Source: Achromobacter ruhlandii
Lineage (GTDB): Bacteria; Pseudomonadota; Gammaproteobacteria; Burkholderiales; Burkholderiaceae_B
Direction of reading: 5' to 3'
NCBI RefSeq assembly: GCF_902859695.1
Contig: NZ_CADIJL010000003.1
Span: 124,001-188,000, forward strand
Length of the DNA stretch: 64,000 bases
Positions 1-10,028 of this stretch are shown here, one piece after another; within the stretch, counting starts at the first letter, position 1, and each line of letters opens with the position of its first letter. Made by a program: the position numbers and the translations under genes. Below the pieces are notes generated by a model, which had not been told where the DNA came from, did no database searches, and saw nothing but the letters and a program-made list of their open reading frames with translations.

Positions 1-50
1 GCGAGGCGCCCGAAAACCCGCCTTGCGCCTCGGAGTGCCTGGGCAAGACC

Positions 51-587
51 GTGTCGTTGCCGCACGACCTGCCCATCTTCCTGGTGGGGATGATGGGGGC
101 GGGCAAGACGACCATCGGCCGTGGCCTGGCGCGTGCCCTGGGGCGCGATTTTATCGATCTGGACCATGAGCTCGAGGCGCGTTGCGGCGTACGGGTGCCG
201 GTAATCTTTGAAATCGAGGGTGAGGCCGGTTTCCGTCGTCGGGAATCCGCCGCCCTGGAAGAGTGTACCCAACGGCGCAACATAATTCTCGCCACCGGTG
301 GCGGCGCCATCCTGGCCGCCGAGAACCGGGTGCGCCTGCGCGAGCGGGGCATCGTGGTCTATTTGAGGGCCAGCGTGGACGAATTGTTCCGCCGCACCTG
401 CCGCGATCGCAACCGGCCGCTGCTGGCCACCGCCGATCCGCGCGGCACGCTGCGCGACCTCATGACCCTGCGCGAGCCCCTCTACAAGGAAGTCGCCGAC
501 CTGGTGGTGGAAACCGGCTCCATGCCCATCCACACCCTGGTCAAGGCGCTCCTGCCGCAATTACAAGCCTTCGAGAAGCAGATATGA
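51..587 (+). CDS. aroK: Shikimate kinase
   Basis: Shikimate kinase phosphorylates shikimate at the 3-hydroxyl with ATP, the fifth step of the cytoplasmic shikimate pathway. The P-loop GMMGAGKTTIG lies near residues 13-23, followed by the DLDHELE shikimate-binding segment, the FEIEGEAGFRRRE block and ATGGGA. Length of 178 residues matches the family. The chosen start is GTG at 51, but the frame stays open to the left edge of the window, so a start further upstream is possible and the gene may be cut. Its stop overlaps the start of aroB (ATGA), so the two are translationally coupled and act in the same pathway. The family assignment is secure; the start is not. Confidence 0.93.
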   Translation: MSLPHDLPIFLVGMMGAGKTTIGRGLARALGRDFIDLDHELEARCGVRVPVIFEIEGEAGFRRRESAALEECTQRRNIILATGGGAILAAENRVRLRERGIVVYLRASVDELFRRTCRDRNRPLLATADPRGTLRDLMTLREPLYKEVADLVVETGSMPIHTLVKALLPQLQAFEKQI

Positions 588-1660
588 ACGTTGTTGAGGT
601 CGACACCCCGGGCGGACAGTACCCCATCCGCATCGCGCCGGGGCGCTTGGATGCCCTGGACGAAAGCATCCCCGCCGACGCCACCGCCATCGCGGTGGTG
701 ACCAACCCGACCGTGGCGGCGCTGTATGGCGAGCGCGCCGAAGCCGCCCTGGCGCGCACCGGCAAGCGGGTGCTGCGCATCGAGCTGCCCGACGGCGAGT
801 CGTACAAGGACTGGCAGTCCCTGAACCTGATCTTCGACGCGCTGCTGGGCAATCGCCTGGACCGCCGCTGCGTGCTGGTGGCCCTGGGCGGCGGCGTGAT
901 TGGCGACATGACCGGCTTTGCCGCCGCGGTGTACATGCGCGGGGTGCGTTTCGTGCAGGTGCCCACGACCCTGCTGGCCCAGGTCGATTCGTCGGTCGGC
1001 GGCAAGACGGCCGTGAACCACCCGCTTGGCAAGAACATGATCGGCGCGTTCTACCAGCCGCTGGCGGTCGAGATCGACACCGCCGTGCTGGCCACGCTGC
1101 CGGCGCGCGAAGTGTCGGCCGGCCTGGCCGAAGTCATCAAGTACGGCCTGATCCTGGATCCGGAATTCTGGACCTGGTGCGAACAGAATGCGCGGAAATT
1201 GCGCAGCCTGGACCCGCAGGCCATTGCCTACGCCATCCGCCGCTCGTGCGAACTGAAGGCGCAGGTGGTGGGCAAGGACGAACGCGAATCCGGCCTGCGC
1301 GCCATCCTGAACCTGGGCCACACCTTCGGCCACGCCATCGAGGCGGGCCTGGGCTATGGCGCCTGGTTGCACGGCGAGGCGGTCGGCTGCGGCATGGTGC
1401 AGGCGGCGGAACTGTCGGCCGACGTGGCCGGCTTCCCCCGCGCCGACGTGGCCCGCGTGCGCGCCCTGGTCGAAGCCATCGGCTGTCCCGTGGTCGCGCC
1501 CGACCTGGGAGCCGATCGCTGGCTCGACCTGATGCAGGTCGACAAGAAGACCGAGGGCGGCGAGATCCGCTACGTGCTCATGACCCGCATCGGCGAAGCG
1601 ATGATGCGGGCGGCGCCGGCCGATGCCGTGCGCGCCGTACTGGCCCGAACCACTCAATAA
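584..1660 (+). CDS. aroB: 3-dehydroquinate synthase
   Basis: Converts DAHP to 3-dehydroquinate, the second step of the shikimate pathway, using NAD+ and a divalent metal. The protein is 358 residues, normal for AroB. Diagnostic blocks are [11 protein letters not shown] (NAD binding), the [19 protein letters not shown] segment, the [10 protein letters not shown] block, GLAEVIKYG with a metal-ligand Glu, and [12 protein letters not shown] with the metal-ligand His residues. ATG at 584 is chosen because it overlaps the aroK stop by four bases and gives the family's usual N-terminus; longer in-frame starts would run through aroK. It is followed 26 bp later by dgt, so aroK-aroB-dgt is probably one transcript. 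Confidence 0.97.
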   Translation: MNVVEVDTPGGQYPIRIAPGRLDALDESIPADATAIAVVTNPTVAALYGERAEAALARTGKRVLRIELPDGESYKDWQSLNLIFDALLGNRLDRRCVLVALGGGVIGDMTGFAAAVYMRGVRFVQVPTTLLAQVDSSVGGKTAVNHPLGKNMIGAFYQPLAVEIDTAVLATLPAREVSAGLAEVIKYGLILDPEFWTWCEQNARKLRSLDPQAIAYAIRRSCELKAQVVGKDERESGLRAILNLGHTFGHAIEAGLGYGAWLHGEAVGCGMVQAAELSADVAGFPRADVARVRALVEAIGCPVVAPDLGADRWLDLMQVDKKTEGGEIRYVLMTRIGEAMMRAAPADAVRAVLARTTQ

Positions 1661-1686
1661 ACATCGCTGGAGAGACGGTGTCGCAG

Positions 1687-2814
1687 ATGAAAGAACTGGC
1701 TTCCTATGCATCCGACCCGTCCCGATCGCGCGGCCGGGCCTATGCCGAACCCGCGCCGGAAAACCGCACGGAATTCCAGCGCGATCGCGACCGCATCATC
1801 CATTCCGGCGCGTTCCGGCGGCTGGAGTACAAGACCCAGGTCTTCGTGAACCACGAAGGCGATCTGTTCCGCACGCGCCTGACGCACAGCCTGGAAGTGG
1901 CGCAGATCGCGCGGACCCTGGCGCGCAGCCTGGGGCTGTCGGAAGACCTGACCGAAGCCATTTCGCTGGCGCACGACCTGGGCCACACGCCGTTCGGGCA
2001 CGCCGGCCAGGACGAACTCAATGCCTGCATGCGCGAGCTGGCGCCCGAGGCCGGCGGCTTCGAGCACAACCTGCAGAGCCTGCGGGTGGTCGATGAGCTC
2101 GAAGAGCGCTATGCCGACTTCAACGGCCTGAACCTGTGCTTCGAGACCCGCGAGGGCATCCTCAAGCATTGCTCGGCGGCCCATGCGCGGCAGCTGGGCG
2201 CCGTGGGCGAACGCTTCCTGGCCCGCACTCAGCCGTCGCTGGAGGCGCAGATCGCCAACCTGGCCGACGAAGTGGCCTACAACAACCACGACATCGATGA
2301 TGGCCTGCGCTCGGGACTGATCACACTGGAGCAATTGCAGGGCGTGTCCATCTTCCAGCGTCATCATGCCGAGGTGCTGGCGCGTTACCCCGATCTGGCG
2401 TCGCGCCGCGCGGTGGCCGAGACCATCCGCCGCATGATAAATACGCTGATCGGCGACCTGACGCGTACGTCGCTGGCGCGCATCCGCGAGGCGGCGCCAG
2501 CCTGCGCCGACGACGTGCGCCGCGCGCCGCCGCTGGCTGGATTTTCGGACGACATTCGGCGCGAAGCCGACGAACTCAAGAAGTTCCTGTTCGACAATCT
2601 CTACCGACACTACCGCGTGTTGCGCATGACCACCAAGGCGCGGCGCATCGTGCGCGAACTGTTCGCGGCGTTCCTGGATGATCCGCGTCTGTTGCCGCCG
2701 GACTATCGGCGCGCCGCCTTCAACGACCAGGCCCGCGCCATCGCCGACTACATCGCCGGCATGACCGACCGCTACGCCATCCGCGAGCACCGGCGCCTGT
2801 TCGACATGAGCTAG
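1687..2814 (+). CDS. dgt: dGTPase-like HD-domain triphosphohydrolase
   Basis: Member of the deoxyguanosinetriphosphate triphosphohydrolase-like family, which splits dNTPs to nucleoside plus triphosphate. The N-terminal block [26 protein letters not shown] and the HD motif [11 protein letters not shown] mark the metal-binding domain; a later [11 protein letters not shown] block is also family-typical. About 375 residues fits the short type 2 class. Two starts are plausible: ATG 1687 (used here) and GTG 1678 three codons earlier; a GGAGAG at 1669-1674 sits rather far from the first and too close to the second. It lies directly behind aroB, an arrangement common in betaproteobacteria, without an obvious functional link. 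Confidence 0.9.
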   Translation: MKELASYASDPSRSRGRAYAEPAPENRTEFQRDRDRIIHSGAFRRLEYKTQVFVNHEGDLFRTRLTHSLEVAQIARTLARSLGLSEDLTEAISLAHDLGHTPFGHAGQDELNACMRELAPEAGGFEHNLQSLRVVDELEERYADFNGLNLCFETREGILKHCSAAHARQLGAVGERFLARTQPSLEAQIANLADEVAYNNHDIDDGLRSGLITLEQLQGVSIFQRHHAEVLARYPDLASRRAVAETIRRMINTLIGDLTRTSLARIREAAPACADDVRRAPPLAGFSDDIRREADELKKFLFDNLYRHYRVLRMTTKARRIVRELFAAFLDDPRLLPPDYRRAAFNDQARAIADYIAGMTDRYAIREHRRLFDMS

Positions 2815-2899
2815 GAGCCGGCGCCAGGCGGCGTTCAGGCTGGCGTGTCCTGGGCGGCACCCGCGCCGGGTTCTGGTGGCGAGACGCGGCCCTGCGGCG

Positions 2900-3562
2900 T
2901 CAACGATGCTTGCGGTAGGGTTCGTCGGCTTCGACGAAGGTGGCTTCGGCGCGCGCGTCGCGCATCCATTCCTGCATCGCCGGCAGCGCCAGCACCGCGT
3001 CCATGTAGTCGCGCACCGGGCCGGCCGCGGCGATGCCGTAGGTGACGAAGCGCGACACCACGGGGGCGAAGAACGCATCGGCGATCGAGAAGGCGCCGAA
3101 CAGGAACGGGCCGCCCTGGCCGAATTCCGCGCGCGTGTCCTGCCAGATGGCGTGCATGCGCGAAATCTCCTGGCGCGCGGCCTCGGGGATGTCGATGCCG
3201 GGCAGGTGCGCCTCGATGTTCATCGGCAGCGCCTGGCGCAGCGCGCCGAAACCGCTGTGCATCTGCGCGGTCAGCGAACGGGCGCGGGCCCGGGCGCGGG
3301 CGTCCTGCGGCCACAGGCGGGCCTCGGGATGCTGTTCAGCCACGTATTCGCAGATCGCCAGCGAGTCCCAGACCGCCAGGTCGCCATCCAGCAGCACCGG
3401 CACCAGTCCGGCCGGCGTAAGCGTTTCCAGATGGCGGGCGAATGCCTCGGTGAACAGGCCCAGCTTCTGTTCGGTGAAGGCGACGCCGGTGGCGCGCAGC
3501 GCGAGCCAGGGCCGCAGCGACCACGACGAGTAGTTCTTGTTGCCGATGATCAAGGTGTACAT
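2900..3562 (-). CDS. Glutathione S-transferase family protein
   Basis: Cytosolic GST-like protein of 220 residues. The N-terminal thioredoxin-fold domain (about 1-80) starts with the NKNYSSWSLRPW block, where an early Ser is the probable glutathione-activating residue, and contains VPVLLDGD and DSLAICEYV, the usual cis-Pro and glutathione-binding Ser elements. The C-terminal helical domain (about 90-215) includes the FSIADAFFAPV N-capping box. Substrate cannot be read from sequence; detoxification of electrophiles is the general role. It is convergent with dgt and 42 bp before the uvrA stop on the same strand, so it could be an independent unit or be read with uvrA. Confidence 0.88.
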   Translation of the reverse strand: MYTLIIGNKNYSSWSLRPWLALRATGVAFTEQKLGLFTEAFARHLETLTPAGLVPVLLDGDLAVWDSLAICEYVAEQHPEARLWPQDARARARARSLTAQMHSGFGALRQALPMNIEAHLPGIDIPEAARQEISRMHAIWQDTRAEFGQGGPFLFGAFSIADAFFAPVVSRFVTYGIAAAGPVRDYMDAVLALPAMQEWMRDARAEATFVEADEPYRKHR

Positions 3563-3604
3563 GCCGATTCCCCTTCGTGACAGGCCCTGATTGCGCCGCG
3601 CCGT

Positions 3605-6460
3605 TCAGCCGCCGGGCGTGCGGCGCAGCAGTTTGCCGAGATAGTGTCCGGTGTGGCTTTCCGGCGCCGCCGCCACGTCTTCCGGCGTGCCTTGCGCCAC
3701 CACCCGGCCGCCGCCGTCGCCGCCTTCCGGGCCCATGTCGACGAGCCAGTCCGCGGTCTTGATGACGTCCAGGTTGTGCTCGATGATGAGCACGGTGTTG
3801 CCGCTGTCCACCAGCTGGTTGAGCACCTGCAGCAGCAGTTCGATGTCGCGGAAATGCAGGCCGGTGGTGGGTTCGTCCAGGATGTACAGCGTGCGGCCGG
3901 TGCTGCGGCGCGACAGTTCCTGCGACAGCTTCACGCGCTGCGCTTCACCGCCCGACAGCGTGGTGGCGCTCTGGCCCAGCCGGATGTACGACAGGCCGAC
4001 GTCGATCAGCGTGTGCAGCTTGCGCGCGATCGCCGGCACCGATTCAAAATACTCCAGCGCCTGCTCGACGGTCAGGTCCAGCACTTCGCTGATGTTGCGG
4101 CCGCGGTAGCGGATCTCGAGCGTTTCGCGGTTGTAGCGCTTGCCGTGGCACACGTCGCAGGGCACGTACATGTCGGGCAGGAAGTGCATCTCGACCTTGA
4201 CCACGCCGTCGCCCTGGCAGGCCTCGCAGCGCCCGCCCTTGACGTTGAAGCTGAAGCGGCCGGGATCGTAGCCGCGGGTGCGGGCCTCGGGCACACCCGC
4301 GAACAGTTCGCGGATCGGCGTGAACAGGCCGGTGTAGGTGGCCGGGTTGCTGCGCGGCGTGCGGCCGATCGGGCTCTGGTCGACGCTGATGATCTTGTCG
4401 AAGTTCTCCAGGCCCTGCATCGCGACGTAGGGCGCCGGCTCGCTCTGCGCATGATGCAGTTGGCGCGACACCGCCACCGCCAGGGTGTCGTTGACCAGGG
4501 TCGATTTGCCCGAGCCGGACACGCCGGTGACGCAGATCAGGCGGCCGGCGGGCAGGCGCAAGTCGACGTTCTTGAGGTTGTTGCCGCTGGCGCCCGTGAG
4601 CGTCAACCAGGGCAGGTCCTCGGTGACCGGCCGGCGCTTGGGAATGGCGATGGCGCGCTGGCCGCTCAGGTACTGGCCAGTGAGCGAATTCGGGTCGCGC
4701 TGCACGGTCTCGGGATCGCCTTGCGAAACCACCTCGCCGCCATGCTCGCCCGCGCCCGGCCCCATGTCCACGACCCAGTCGGCCATGCGGATCATGTCTT
4801 CGTCGTGCTCGACCACGATGACGCTGTTGCCCAGGTCGCGCAGGTGCTGCAGCGTGCCGATCAGGCGGTCGTTGTCGCGTTGGTGCAGGCCGATGGAGGG
4901 TTCGTCCAGCACGTACATCACGCCGGTCAGGCCGGAGCCGATCTGGCTGGCCAGGCGGATGCGCTGGGCCTCGCCGCCGGAGATGGTGTCGGCGCTTCGG
5001 TCCAGCGACAGATAGTTCAGTCCGACGTTGTTCAGAAAGCTCAGGCGCGCCTCGATCTCGCGCACGATGCGCTGCGCGATCTCTTGCTTGGCGCCGGTCA
5101 GGGCCAGGTCGCGGAACCACGCCAGGCAGGTCGACAGCGGCATCGCTTCGACTTCATAGATGGCCTGGCCATGGCGTTCGCCGCCGCGCGGGTCCTGGCC
5201 GATCAACACGTTGCGTGCTTCCGGCCGCAGGCGCGAGCCGCCGCAGTCGGGGCAGGTCTTGATGTTGCGGTACTTGCCCAGCTCCTCGCGCACGGTGGCC
5301 GAATCGGTCTCGCGCCAACGGCGTTCGAGGTTTGGGATCACGCCTTCGAAGGTGTGGCGCTTGACGGTGCTGCGGCCCTTTTCGTTCAGGTACAGGAACG
5401 AGATTTCCTCGTCGCCCGAGCCATACAGCACTTTGTCGCGCAGCGCTTCGGGCAAGTCCTCGAAGGGCGCCTCGATATCGAATTCGTAGTGCGCCGCCAG
5501 GCTGGTCAGCAGCGAGTGGGTGAACGCGTTGCGGCGGTCCCAGCCGCGGATGGCGCCGGCCGCCAGGCTCAGTTCGGGGAAGGCGACCACGCGCTTGGGA
5601 TCGAAGAAACCGACCTGGCCGATGCCGTCGCAGCTGGGGCAGGCGCCCATCGGGTTGTTGAAGCTGAACAGGCGCGGTTCCAGTTCCGGCAGGCTGTGGC
5701 TGCAGACCGGGCAGGCGTAGCGGCTGGAGAACACCTGTTCGCGGCTGCCGTCCATGTCCAGCGCCAGCGCGCGGCCGTCGGCCAGCTGCAGCGCGGTCTC
5801 GAAGCTCTCGGCCAGGCGCTGCTTGCTTTCGGGCTTGATGCGCAGGCGGTCGATGACCACGTCGATGTCGTGCTTCTCGGTTTTCTTCAGCGGCGCCATG
5901 CCGTCGATTTCCACCATCTGGCCGTCCACGCGCAGGCGCACGTAGCCCTGCGCCTGCAGGCTGGCGCATTCGTCCTCGAAGCTGCCCTTCTTGCCGCGCG
6001 CGATGGGAGCCAGCACCGCCAGGCGGGTGTCGGCCGGCCAGGACAGCACCGCGTCCACCATCTGGCTGACGCTCTGCGCCTGCAACGGCAGGCCGTGGTC
6101 CGGGCAATACGGCGTGCCGACCCGCGCGTACAAGAGGCGCAGGTAGTCGTGGATTTCGGTGATAGTGCCGACCGTGGAGCGCGGGTTGTGGCCAGCCGCC
6201 TTCTGTTCGATCGAGATGGCCGGCGACAGGCCCTCGATCAGATCGACGTCGGGCTTGTCCATCAACTGCAGGAATTGGCGGGCGTAGGCGGACAGGCTTT
6301 CGACGTAGCGCCGCTGCCCCTCCGCGTAGAGCGTATCGAATGCCAGCGAGGACTTGCCCGAGCCGGACAGGCCCGTGACCACCACCAGCTTGTGGCGCGG
6401 CAGATCCAGCGAGACGTTCTTGAGATTGTGGGTGCGGGCACCCCGAATGCGTATGGTCAC
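3605..6460 (-). CDS. uvrA: Excinuclease ABC subunit A
   Basis: Damage-recognition ATPase of nucleotide excision repair, which loads UvrB onto distorted DNA. The 951-residue length is full for UvrA. Two ABC modules are visible: Walker [10 protein letters not shown] near residue 30 and GVSGSGKST near 640, with signature motifs SGGEAQR near 495 and 835. Cys-rich zinc modules appear as CPVC...CPSC in the first half and CEAC...CDVC in the second. The start is GTG at 6460. A divergent MFS gene begins 88 bp away, so the short space must hold both promoters; no CTGT-N8-ACAG LexA box is visible there, so SOS control is not apparent. Confidence 0.97.
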   Translation of the reverse strand: MTIRIRGARTHNLKNVSLDLPRHKLVVVTGLSGSGKSSLAFDTLYAEGQRRYVESLSAYARQFLQLMDKPDVDLIEGLSPAISIEQKAAGHNPRSTVGTITEIHDYLRLLYARVGTPYCPDHGLPLQAQSVSQMVDAVLSWPADTRLAVLAPIARGKKGSFEDECASLQAQGYVRLRVDGQMVEIDGMAPLKKTEKHDIDVVIDRLRIKPESKQRLAESFETALQLADGRALALDMDGSREQVFSSRYACPVCSHSLPELEPRLFSFNNPMGACPSCDGIGQVGFFDPKRVVAFPELSLAAGAIRGWDRRNAFTHSLLTSLAAHYEFDIEAPFEDLPEALRDKVLYGSGDEEISFLYLNEKGRSTVKRHTFEGVIPNLERRWRETDSATVREELGKYRNIKTCPDCGGSRLRPEARNVLIGQDPRGGERHGQAIYEVEAMPLSTCLAWFRDLALTGAKQEIAQRIVREIEARLSFLNNVGLNYLSLDRSADTISGGEAQRIRLASQIGSGLTGVMYVLDEPSIGLHQRDNDRLIGTLQHLRDLGNSVIVVEHDEDMIRMADWVVDMGPGAGEHGGEVVSQGDPETVQRDPNSLTGQYLSGQRAIAIPKRRPVTEDLPWLTLTGASGNNLKNVDLRLPAGRLICVTGVSGSGKSTLVNDTLAVAVSRQLHHAQSEPAPYVAMQGLENFDKIISVDQSPIGRTPRSNPATYTGLFTPIRELFAGVPEARTRGYDPGRFSFNVKGGRCEACQGDGVVKVEMHFLPDMYVPCDVCHGKRYNRETLEIRYRGRNISEVLDLTVEQALEYFESVPAIARKLHTLIDVGLSYIRLGQSATTLSGGEAQRVKLSQELSRRSTGRTLYILDEPTTGLHFRDIELLLQVLNQLVDSGNTVLIIEHNLDVIKTADWLVDMGPEGGDGGGRVVAQGTPEDVAAAPESHTGHYLGKLLRRTPGG

Positions 6461-6548
6461 GTCTATCGGGCTCTTTTAAGCGGTTGCAAAGGCCAACTTG
6501 GTACTATAGCGCGCCGAGTCCTCAGGCCATAGATCAGACCGCAAGCGC

Positions 6549-7778
6549 ATGACATCCGCGCGCGAACGGCCCTCGTCACCGTTGAAAATTCGCATGCCGG
6601 CAGACACGAAACTGAAATTGACGCCTTCCGAGCGCCGCGCCAGCGTGGCGCTGGCCGGTTTGTTCGCCGCGCGGATGCTGGGGTTGTTCCTGTTGCTGCC
6701 GGTGTTCGCCGTGGCCGCCCGTGGCCTGCCCGGGGGCGACGACCCCGCCCGGGTCGGGCTGGCGCTGGGCATGTACGGTTTGACCCAGGCGTTCATGCAG
6801 ATTCCCTTCGGGCTGGCGTCGGACCGTTGGGGGCGCCGGCCCGTGGTGCTGTTCGGCCTGCTGCTGTTCGTGGCGGGCAGCGTGGTCTGTGCGCAGGCCG
6901 ATGATGTGTTCTGGATCACCATCGGCCGCGCCATCCAGGGCGCGGGCGCGATTTCGGCCGCCGTGACCGCCTGGCTGGCCGACGCCACTCGCGACGAGGT
7001 GCGCACCCGCGCCATGGCCATGGTGGGCGGCTCGATCGGCCTGTCGTTCGCCGCGTCGCTGGTGCTGTCGCCCGTGCTGGTGGGCTGGTGGGGCCTGTCG
7101 GGCCTGTTCTGGACCATTGCCTGCCTGGGCGTGATCTGCCTGGCGGTGGCGCGCTGGGTGGTGCCGGTGGTGCCGCGCACGCAGGCCCGCAGCATGCAGG
7201 CCGCCAGTCCGCGCCAGGTTCTTACCCACACCGATCTGTTGCGGCTCAATTTTGGCGTGTTCGTGCTGCACATGATCCAGGTGTCGCTGTTCGTGGTGGT
7301 GCCAGCGCTGCTGGCCAAGGCCGGCGGCCTGGACGCGCGCGAGCTCTGGAAGGTCTACCTGCCTGTGATCCTGGTGTCGTTCGTGCTGATGGTGCCAGTG
7401 GTGTTCGTGGCCGAAAAGCGCCGCGCCCACCGCGGTGCGCTGCGTGCCGCCGTGGCCGGGCTGGTGCTGGTGTGCGCGCTGCTGCCGGCGGCCAGCCATG
7501 GCTTCTACCCCCTGGCGGCGGCCTTGACCGGTTTCTTCGTGGCCTTCAACGTACTGGAGGCGCTGCAGCCCTCGCTGGTGTCGCGCGTGGCGCCGCAGGC
7601 CTACAAGGGCCTGGCGCTGGGCTTCTACAACACCGCCCAGGCCGCTGGCCTGTTCACGGGCGGCGCGCTGGGCGGCTGGGTCGCTTCGCATTCCGGCGCC
7701 GGCGCCGTGTTCATCGGCGCCGCGGTGCTGGCCGCCGTCTGGCTGGCCGTGACCTGGGCGCTCAAGCCGCTGGCCTAG
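6549..7778 (+). CDS. MFS transporter (YajR-like drug/sugar exporter family)
   Basis: Major facilitator of about 12 membrane segments in 409 residues. The loop after the second segment carries GLASDRWGRRPVV, the MFS motif A (G-x-x-D-R-x-G-R-R), and motif B-like GRAIQGAGAIS follows in segment 4; motif C-type glycines occur in GGSIGLSFAASLVLSPVLVG. It resembles the YajR group but ends after the last helix, without the soluble C-terminal domain of Escherichia coli YajR. The position between uvrA and ssb is common in betaproteobacteria. ATG 6549 is used; ATG 6594 would remove a polar 15-residue tail and is an alternative. Substrate unknown; proton-driven export is inferred. Confidence 0.85.
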   Translation: MTSARERPSSPLKIRMPADTKLKLTPSERRASVALAGLFAARMLGLFLLLPVFAVAARGLPGGDDPARVGLALGMYGLTQAFMQIPFGLASDRWGRRPVVLFGLLLFVAGSVVCAQADDVFWITIGRAIQGAGAISAAVTAWLADATRDEVRTRAMAMVGGSIGLSFAASLVLSPVLVGWWGLSGLFWTIACLGVICLAVARWVVPVVPRTQARSMQAASPRQVLTHTDLLRLNFGVFVLHMIQVSLFVVVPALLAKAGGLDARELWKVYLPVILVSFVLMVPVVFVAEKRRAHRGALRAAVAGLVLVCALLPAASHGFYPLAAALTGFFVAFNVLEALQPSLVSRVAPQAYKGLALGFYNTAQAAGLFTGGALGGWVASHSGAGAVFIGAAVLAAVWLAVTWALKPLA

Positions 7779-7875
7779 GCGGCTGCCGTTGGCGAAATTC
7801 GCGGATCGCGCCGCCAACGGTGTCCAACAGCGGTGAAATCGTTTCCCCGGGTGGACGGCTTTGTCACCAATCGGG

Positions 7876-7906
7876 TTTGGCGCGGCGGGCGCTTTTCGTC
7901 GATAAT
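7876..7906 (+). promoter_or_regulatory. Candidate sigma-70 promoter for ssb
   Basis: A -35-like TTGGCG at 7877-7882 is separated by 18 bp from GATAAT at 7901-7906. The -10 matches TATAAT at five of six bases. Transcription would begin about 7913 and read through a strong hairpin before ssb. Seen by eye only, no experimental support. Confidence 0.45.
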
Positions 7907-7920
7907 AGAAGGCAAATTAG

Positions 7921-7975
7921 GGCTTCACCGGCGTCGCCGGTCATCGCTGCGATGACCGGCGAGTTTCATGAAGCC
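7921..7975 (+). promoter_or_regulatory. Long hairpin in the ssb 5' leader
   Basis: Arms at 7935-7946 and 7950-7961 are a perfect 12-bp inverted repeat around a 3-base loop. An outer pair, GGCTTCA at 7921-7927 and TGAAGCC at 7969-7975, can extend it. It is not followed by a U-run, so it is a leader structure or a protein-binding palindrome rather than an intrinsic terminator. It lies about 85 bp upstream of the ssb start. Confidence 0.5.
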
Positions 7976-8060
7976 GGTCTTCAACATCGCTATTTATGTT
8001 GTTGCCGGCGCGCTCGCGGCAACGCGTGGCACAGGCTGTCAACAACAGAGGGACAACGGC

Positions 8061-8582
8061 ATGGCATCGGTTAACAAAGTCATTCTCGTGGGCAACCTGG
8101 GTCGCGACCCGGAAGTCCGCTACAGCCCCGACGGGGCCGCAATCTGCAACATGTCCATCGCCACCACCTCCACCTGGAAGGACAAGGCCTCGGGCGAACG
8201 CCGCGAAGAAACCGAATGGCACCGCGTGGTCATGTACAACCGCCTGGCCGAAATCGCCGGCGAATACCTGAAGAAGGGCCGCTCGGTCTACATCGAAGGC
8301 CGTCTGAAGACCCGCAAGTGGCAAGACAAGGACACCGGCGCTGACCGCTACAGCACCGAAATCGTCGCCGACCAGATGCAGATGCTGGGTGGCCGCGAAG
8401 ACGGCGGCGGCGGTGGCGGCAGCTACGGTGGCGGCGGCGGTTACGACGACGCCCCGGCGCGCCAGCCGCAGCAGCGCGCCCCGGCCCAGCGTCCGGCGCC
8501 GCAACAGCGTCCCGCGCCCCAGGCCGCGCCCGCGGGCGGCGGCGCCAACCTGGCCGATATGGACGACGATATTCCGTTCTGA
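8061..8582 (+). CDS. ssb: Single-stranded DNA-binding protein
   Basis: SSB coats single-stranded DNA during replication, repair and recombination and recruits partners through its C-terminal tail. The 173-residue protein has an OB fold over residues 1-110 ([17 protein letters not shown] at the start, ETEWHRVV in the core), a Gly-rich then Pro/Gln/Ala-rich linker over about 114-160, and the canonical acidic tip [11 protein letters not shown] 8061 follows GAGGGACAAC and gives the standard N-terminus MASVNKVIL; an in-frame ATG at 7968 would add an atypical 31-residue extension. A strong intrinsic terminator follows. Its location near uvrA, separated by one transporter, is widespread in proteobacteria. 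Confidence 0.97.
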   Translation: MASVNKVILVGNLGRDPEVRYSPDGAAICNMSIATTSTWKDKASGERREETEWHRVVMYNRLAEIAGEYLKKGRSVYIEGRLKTRKWQDKDTGADRYSTEIVADQMQMLGGREDGGGGGGSYGGGGGYDDAPARQPQQRAPAQRPAPQQRPAPQAAPAGGGANLADMDDDIPF

Positions 8583-8611
8583 TTTCCGCCTTCCCGGCGG
8601 TCGATCGACAA

Positions 8612-8650
8612 AGCCCGGCAAGCCTCGCGCTTGCCGGGCTTTGTGTCGTT
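8612..8650 (+). terminator. Intrinsic terminator of ssb
   Basis: Twelve-base perfect arms at 8612-8623 (AGCCCGGCAAGC) and 8629-8640 (GCTTGCCGGGCT) enclose a 5-base loop, followed by a T-rich stretch TTGTGTCGTTT. Confidence 0.8.
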
Positions 8651-8713
8651 TGGGCGTCTCGCCGCTCCCGTGTGTCTACGGAAACCGTGGTCTTCCCCCT
8701 GAATCCCGGACAG

Positions 8714-9000
8714 CTGTCCACAGGCTGTGCACAGCATTTCAACAGCTTTCCCACCGATTTTCCGGCCTTTTCCACAGCTTTTGCACAAGGGGTGCAAAGG
8801 CCGGATTGGCGCTGTTATCGAGGCTTTCCAGTCTTTCCACTTGGCGGGATATCGTCCGCCAACTTCGTGATCGACGGTAGCCCGCAAGCCGCCTTGGTCC
8901 GCATCGGTGCGGGGCGGTCCCTATCCACAGGCTGCCCACAGCATTTACACAGCTTATCCAGCGCTATTCGGGGGTTTTCCACAGCTTTTCAACAGGGGGC
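8714..9000. repeat. Two blocks of DnaA-box-like repeats, 207 bp apart
   Basis: This 528-bp gap between ssb and the next gene contains no convincing ORF. Instead two blocks of about 85 bp, 8714-8796 and 8921-9000, align with a constant offset of 207 bp. Each starts with a C-T-R-TCCACAGGCTG element and contains TTTTCCACAGCTTTT. Near matches to the DnaA box TTATNCACA are at 8768-8776 and 8975-8983 (TTTTCCACA, one mismatch), 8779-8787 (TTTTGCACA, one mismatch) and 8921-8929 (CTATCCACA, one mismatch); weaker ones are at 8714-8722 and 8943-8951. A DnaA-binding or titration site is inferred. The DNA between the blocks does not align. Confidence 0.6.
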
Positions 9001-9110
9001 GGGGCGGGTTGTCGGGTTCGCGCTAGGATTGTCGCTGTCTGCCATCAGCCGTCGATCATCCGTGCGCCACATGCCGTGACCGCGCCGACCGGTCCCGCGA
9101 GGAAATCCCC

Positions 9111-9839
9111 ATGACTCAGAACATCTACGACACGCCCGAATTCTTCGAGGGCTACAGCCGCCTGGCCCGCTCGTTGCATGGCCTGGACGGCGCGCCGGAA
9201 TGGCCGGCGCTGCGGGCACTGGTGGCGGACGTGAGGGGGCGCGACGTGGTCGACCTGGGTTGCGGCTTCGGCTGGTTCTGCCGCTGGGCCGATGAACAGG
9301 GAGCGGCCAGCATCCTGGGGCTGGACGTGTCCGCCAACATGCTGGCGCGGGCACGCGCCACGACCATCAGCGCCACCATCCGCTATGAACATTCAGACCT
9401 GGAGCGGTTGCAGCTGCCCGCGCAAAGCGTCGACCTTGCCTACAGCTCGCTGACCCTGCATTACCTGGAGCGCCTGCCAGCCTTGGTCGCGACCGTGCAC
9501 CGGGCGCTCAGGCCCGGAGGGCGCTTCGTGTTTTCCTGCGAGCATCCTATCTACACCGCGCCGGCGCGCCCCGGGTTCATCGAGGATAGCGAAGGGCAAC
9601 GAATCTGGCCGTTGAACCAATACGCCTTGCGTGGCGAACGGCGCACGGATTGGCTCGCCGAAGGCGTGATCAAGCAGCACCGCACGGTGGCGGACTATGT
9701 GAACCTGCTGATCGGCGCCGGGTTCACGCTCACGCACTTGGACGAATGGGCGCCCGACGCGGCCCAGCTGGCCGCGCAACCGGCGCTGGCGCAGGAGCGG
9801 GATCGGCCCATGATGCTGCTGGTGGCGGCAAACCGGTAG
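9111..9839 (+). CDS. Class I SAM-dependent methyltransferase
   Basis: A 242-residue protein with a Rossmann-type methyltransferase fold. Motif I is VVDLGCGFGWFC near residues 45-56, motif II GLDVSANML near 70, and the post-I/IV region DLAYSSLTLHYL and motif V-like LRPGGRFVFSCEHP follow. This is the Methyltransf_11/UbiE-like arrangement; targets are usually small molecules, but no substrate can be read here. An AGGAAATCCCC sequence just before ATG 9111 is an acceptable ribosome site. It stands alone: upstream are the DnaA-box-like repeats, downstream a 249-bp gap with regulatory palindromes. Confidence 0.85.
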   Translation: MTQNIYDTPEFFEGYSRLARSLHGLDGAPEWPALRALVADVRGRDVVDLGCGFGWFCRWADEQGAASILGLDVSANMLARARATTISATIRYEHSDLERLQLPAQSVDLAYSSLTLHYLERLPALVATVHRALRPGGRFVFSCEHPIYTAPARPGFIEDSEGQRIWPLNQYALRGERRTDWLAEGVIKQHRTVADYVNLLIGAGFTLTHLDEWAPDAAQLAAQPALAQERDRPMMLLVAANR

Positions 9840-9920
9840 GGGAGAACGCCCTGGCGGGAGGGAATAGGAGGACGTCGAATGCAGTGAAATAATATGTTGC
9901 ACAAAACCTGCTTGCGCTAT

Positions 9921-9938
9921 CTATCTAGTAGTAGGTAA
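9921..9938. promoter_or_regulatory. Candidate TetR operator 1
   Basis: CTATCTAGTAGTAGGTAA is an imperfect palindrome of the same family as three other sites at 10029, 10412 and 10882. It lies 150 bp upstream of the first DUF4148 gene. Regulation by the TetR protein encoded at 10909 is inferred from the shared pattern. Confidence 0.45.
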
Positions 9939-10028
9939 GATTCATCCATCGACGCAGCACCCAGACAGCAACGCGGCGTCGCCCAAACCAGAAATACAGT
10001 AGCACCCCTTTTTTATTTGCCGTGTTAT

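Noticed and set aside
3644-6532. Open frame of 962 codons antisense to uvrA
   Set aside because: High GC leaves the antisense frame open; the peptide is low-complexity (Ala, His, Gln, Arg rich) and uvrA is unambiguous on the other strand.
6461-6548. LexA box in front of uvrA
   Set aside because: No CTGT-N8-ACAG pattern is visible in the 88-bp gap.
7968-8060. Longer N-terminus for SSB from ATG 7968
   Set aside because: SSB proteins start at the MASVNKVIL equivalent; ATG 8061 has its own ribosome site, and the extra codons overlap the leader hairpin.
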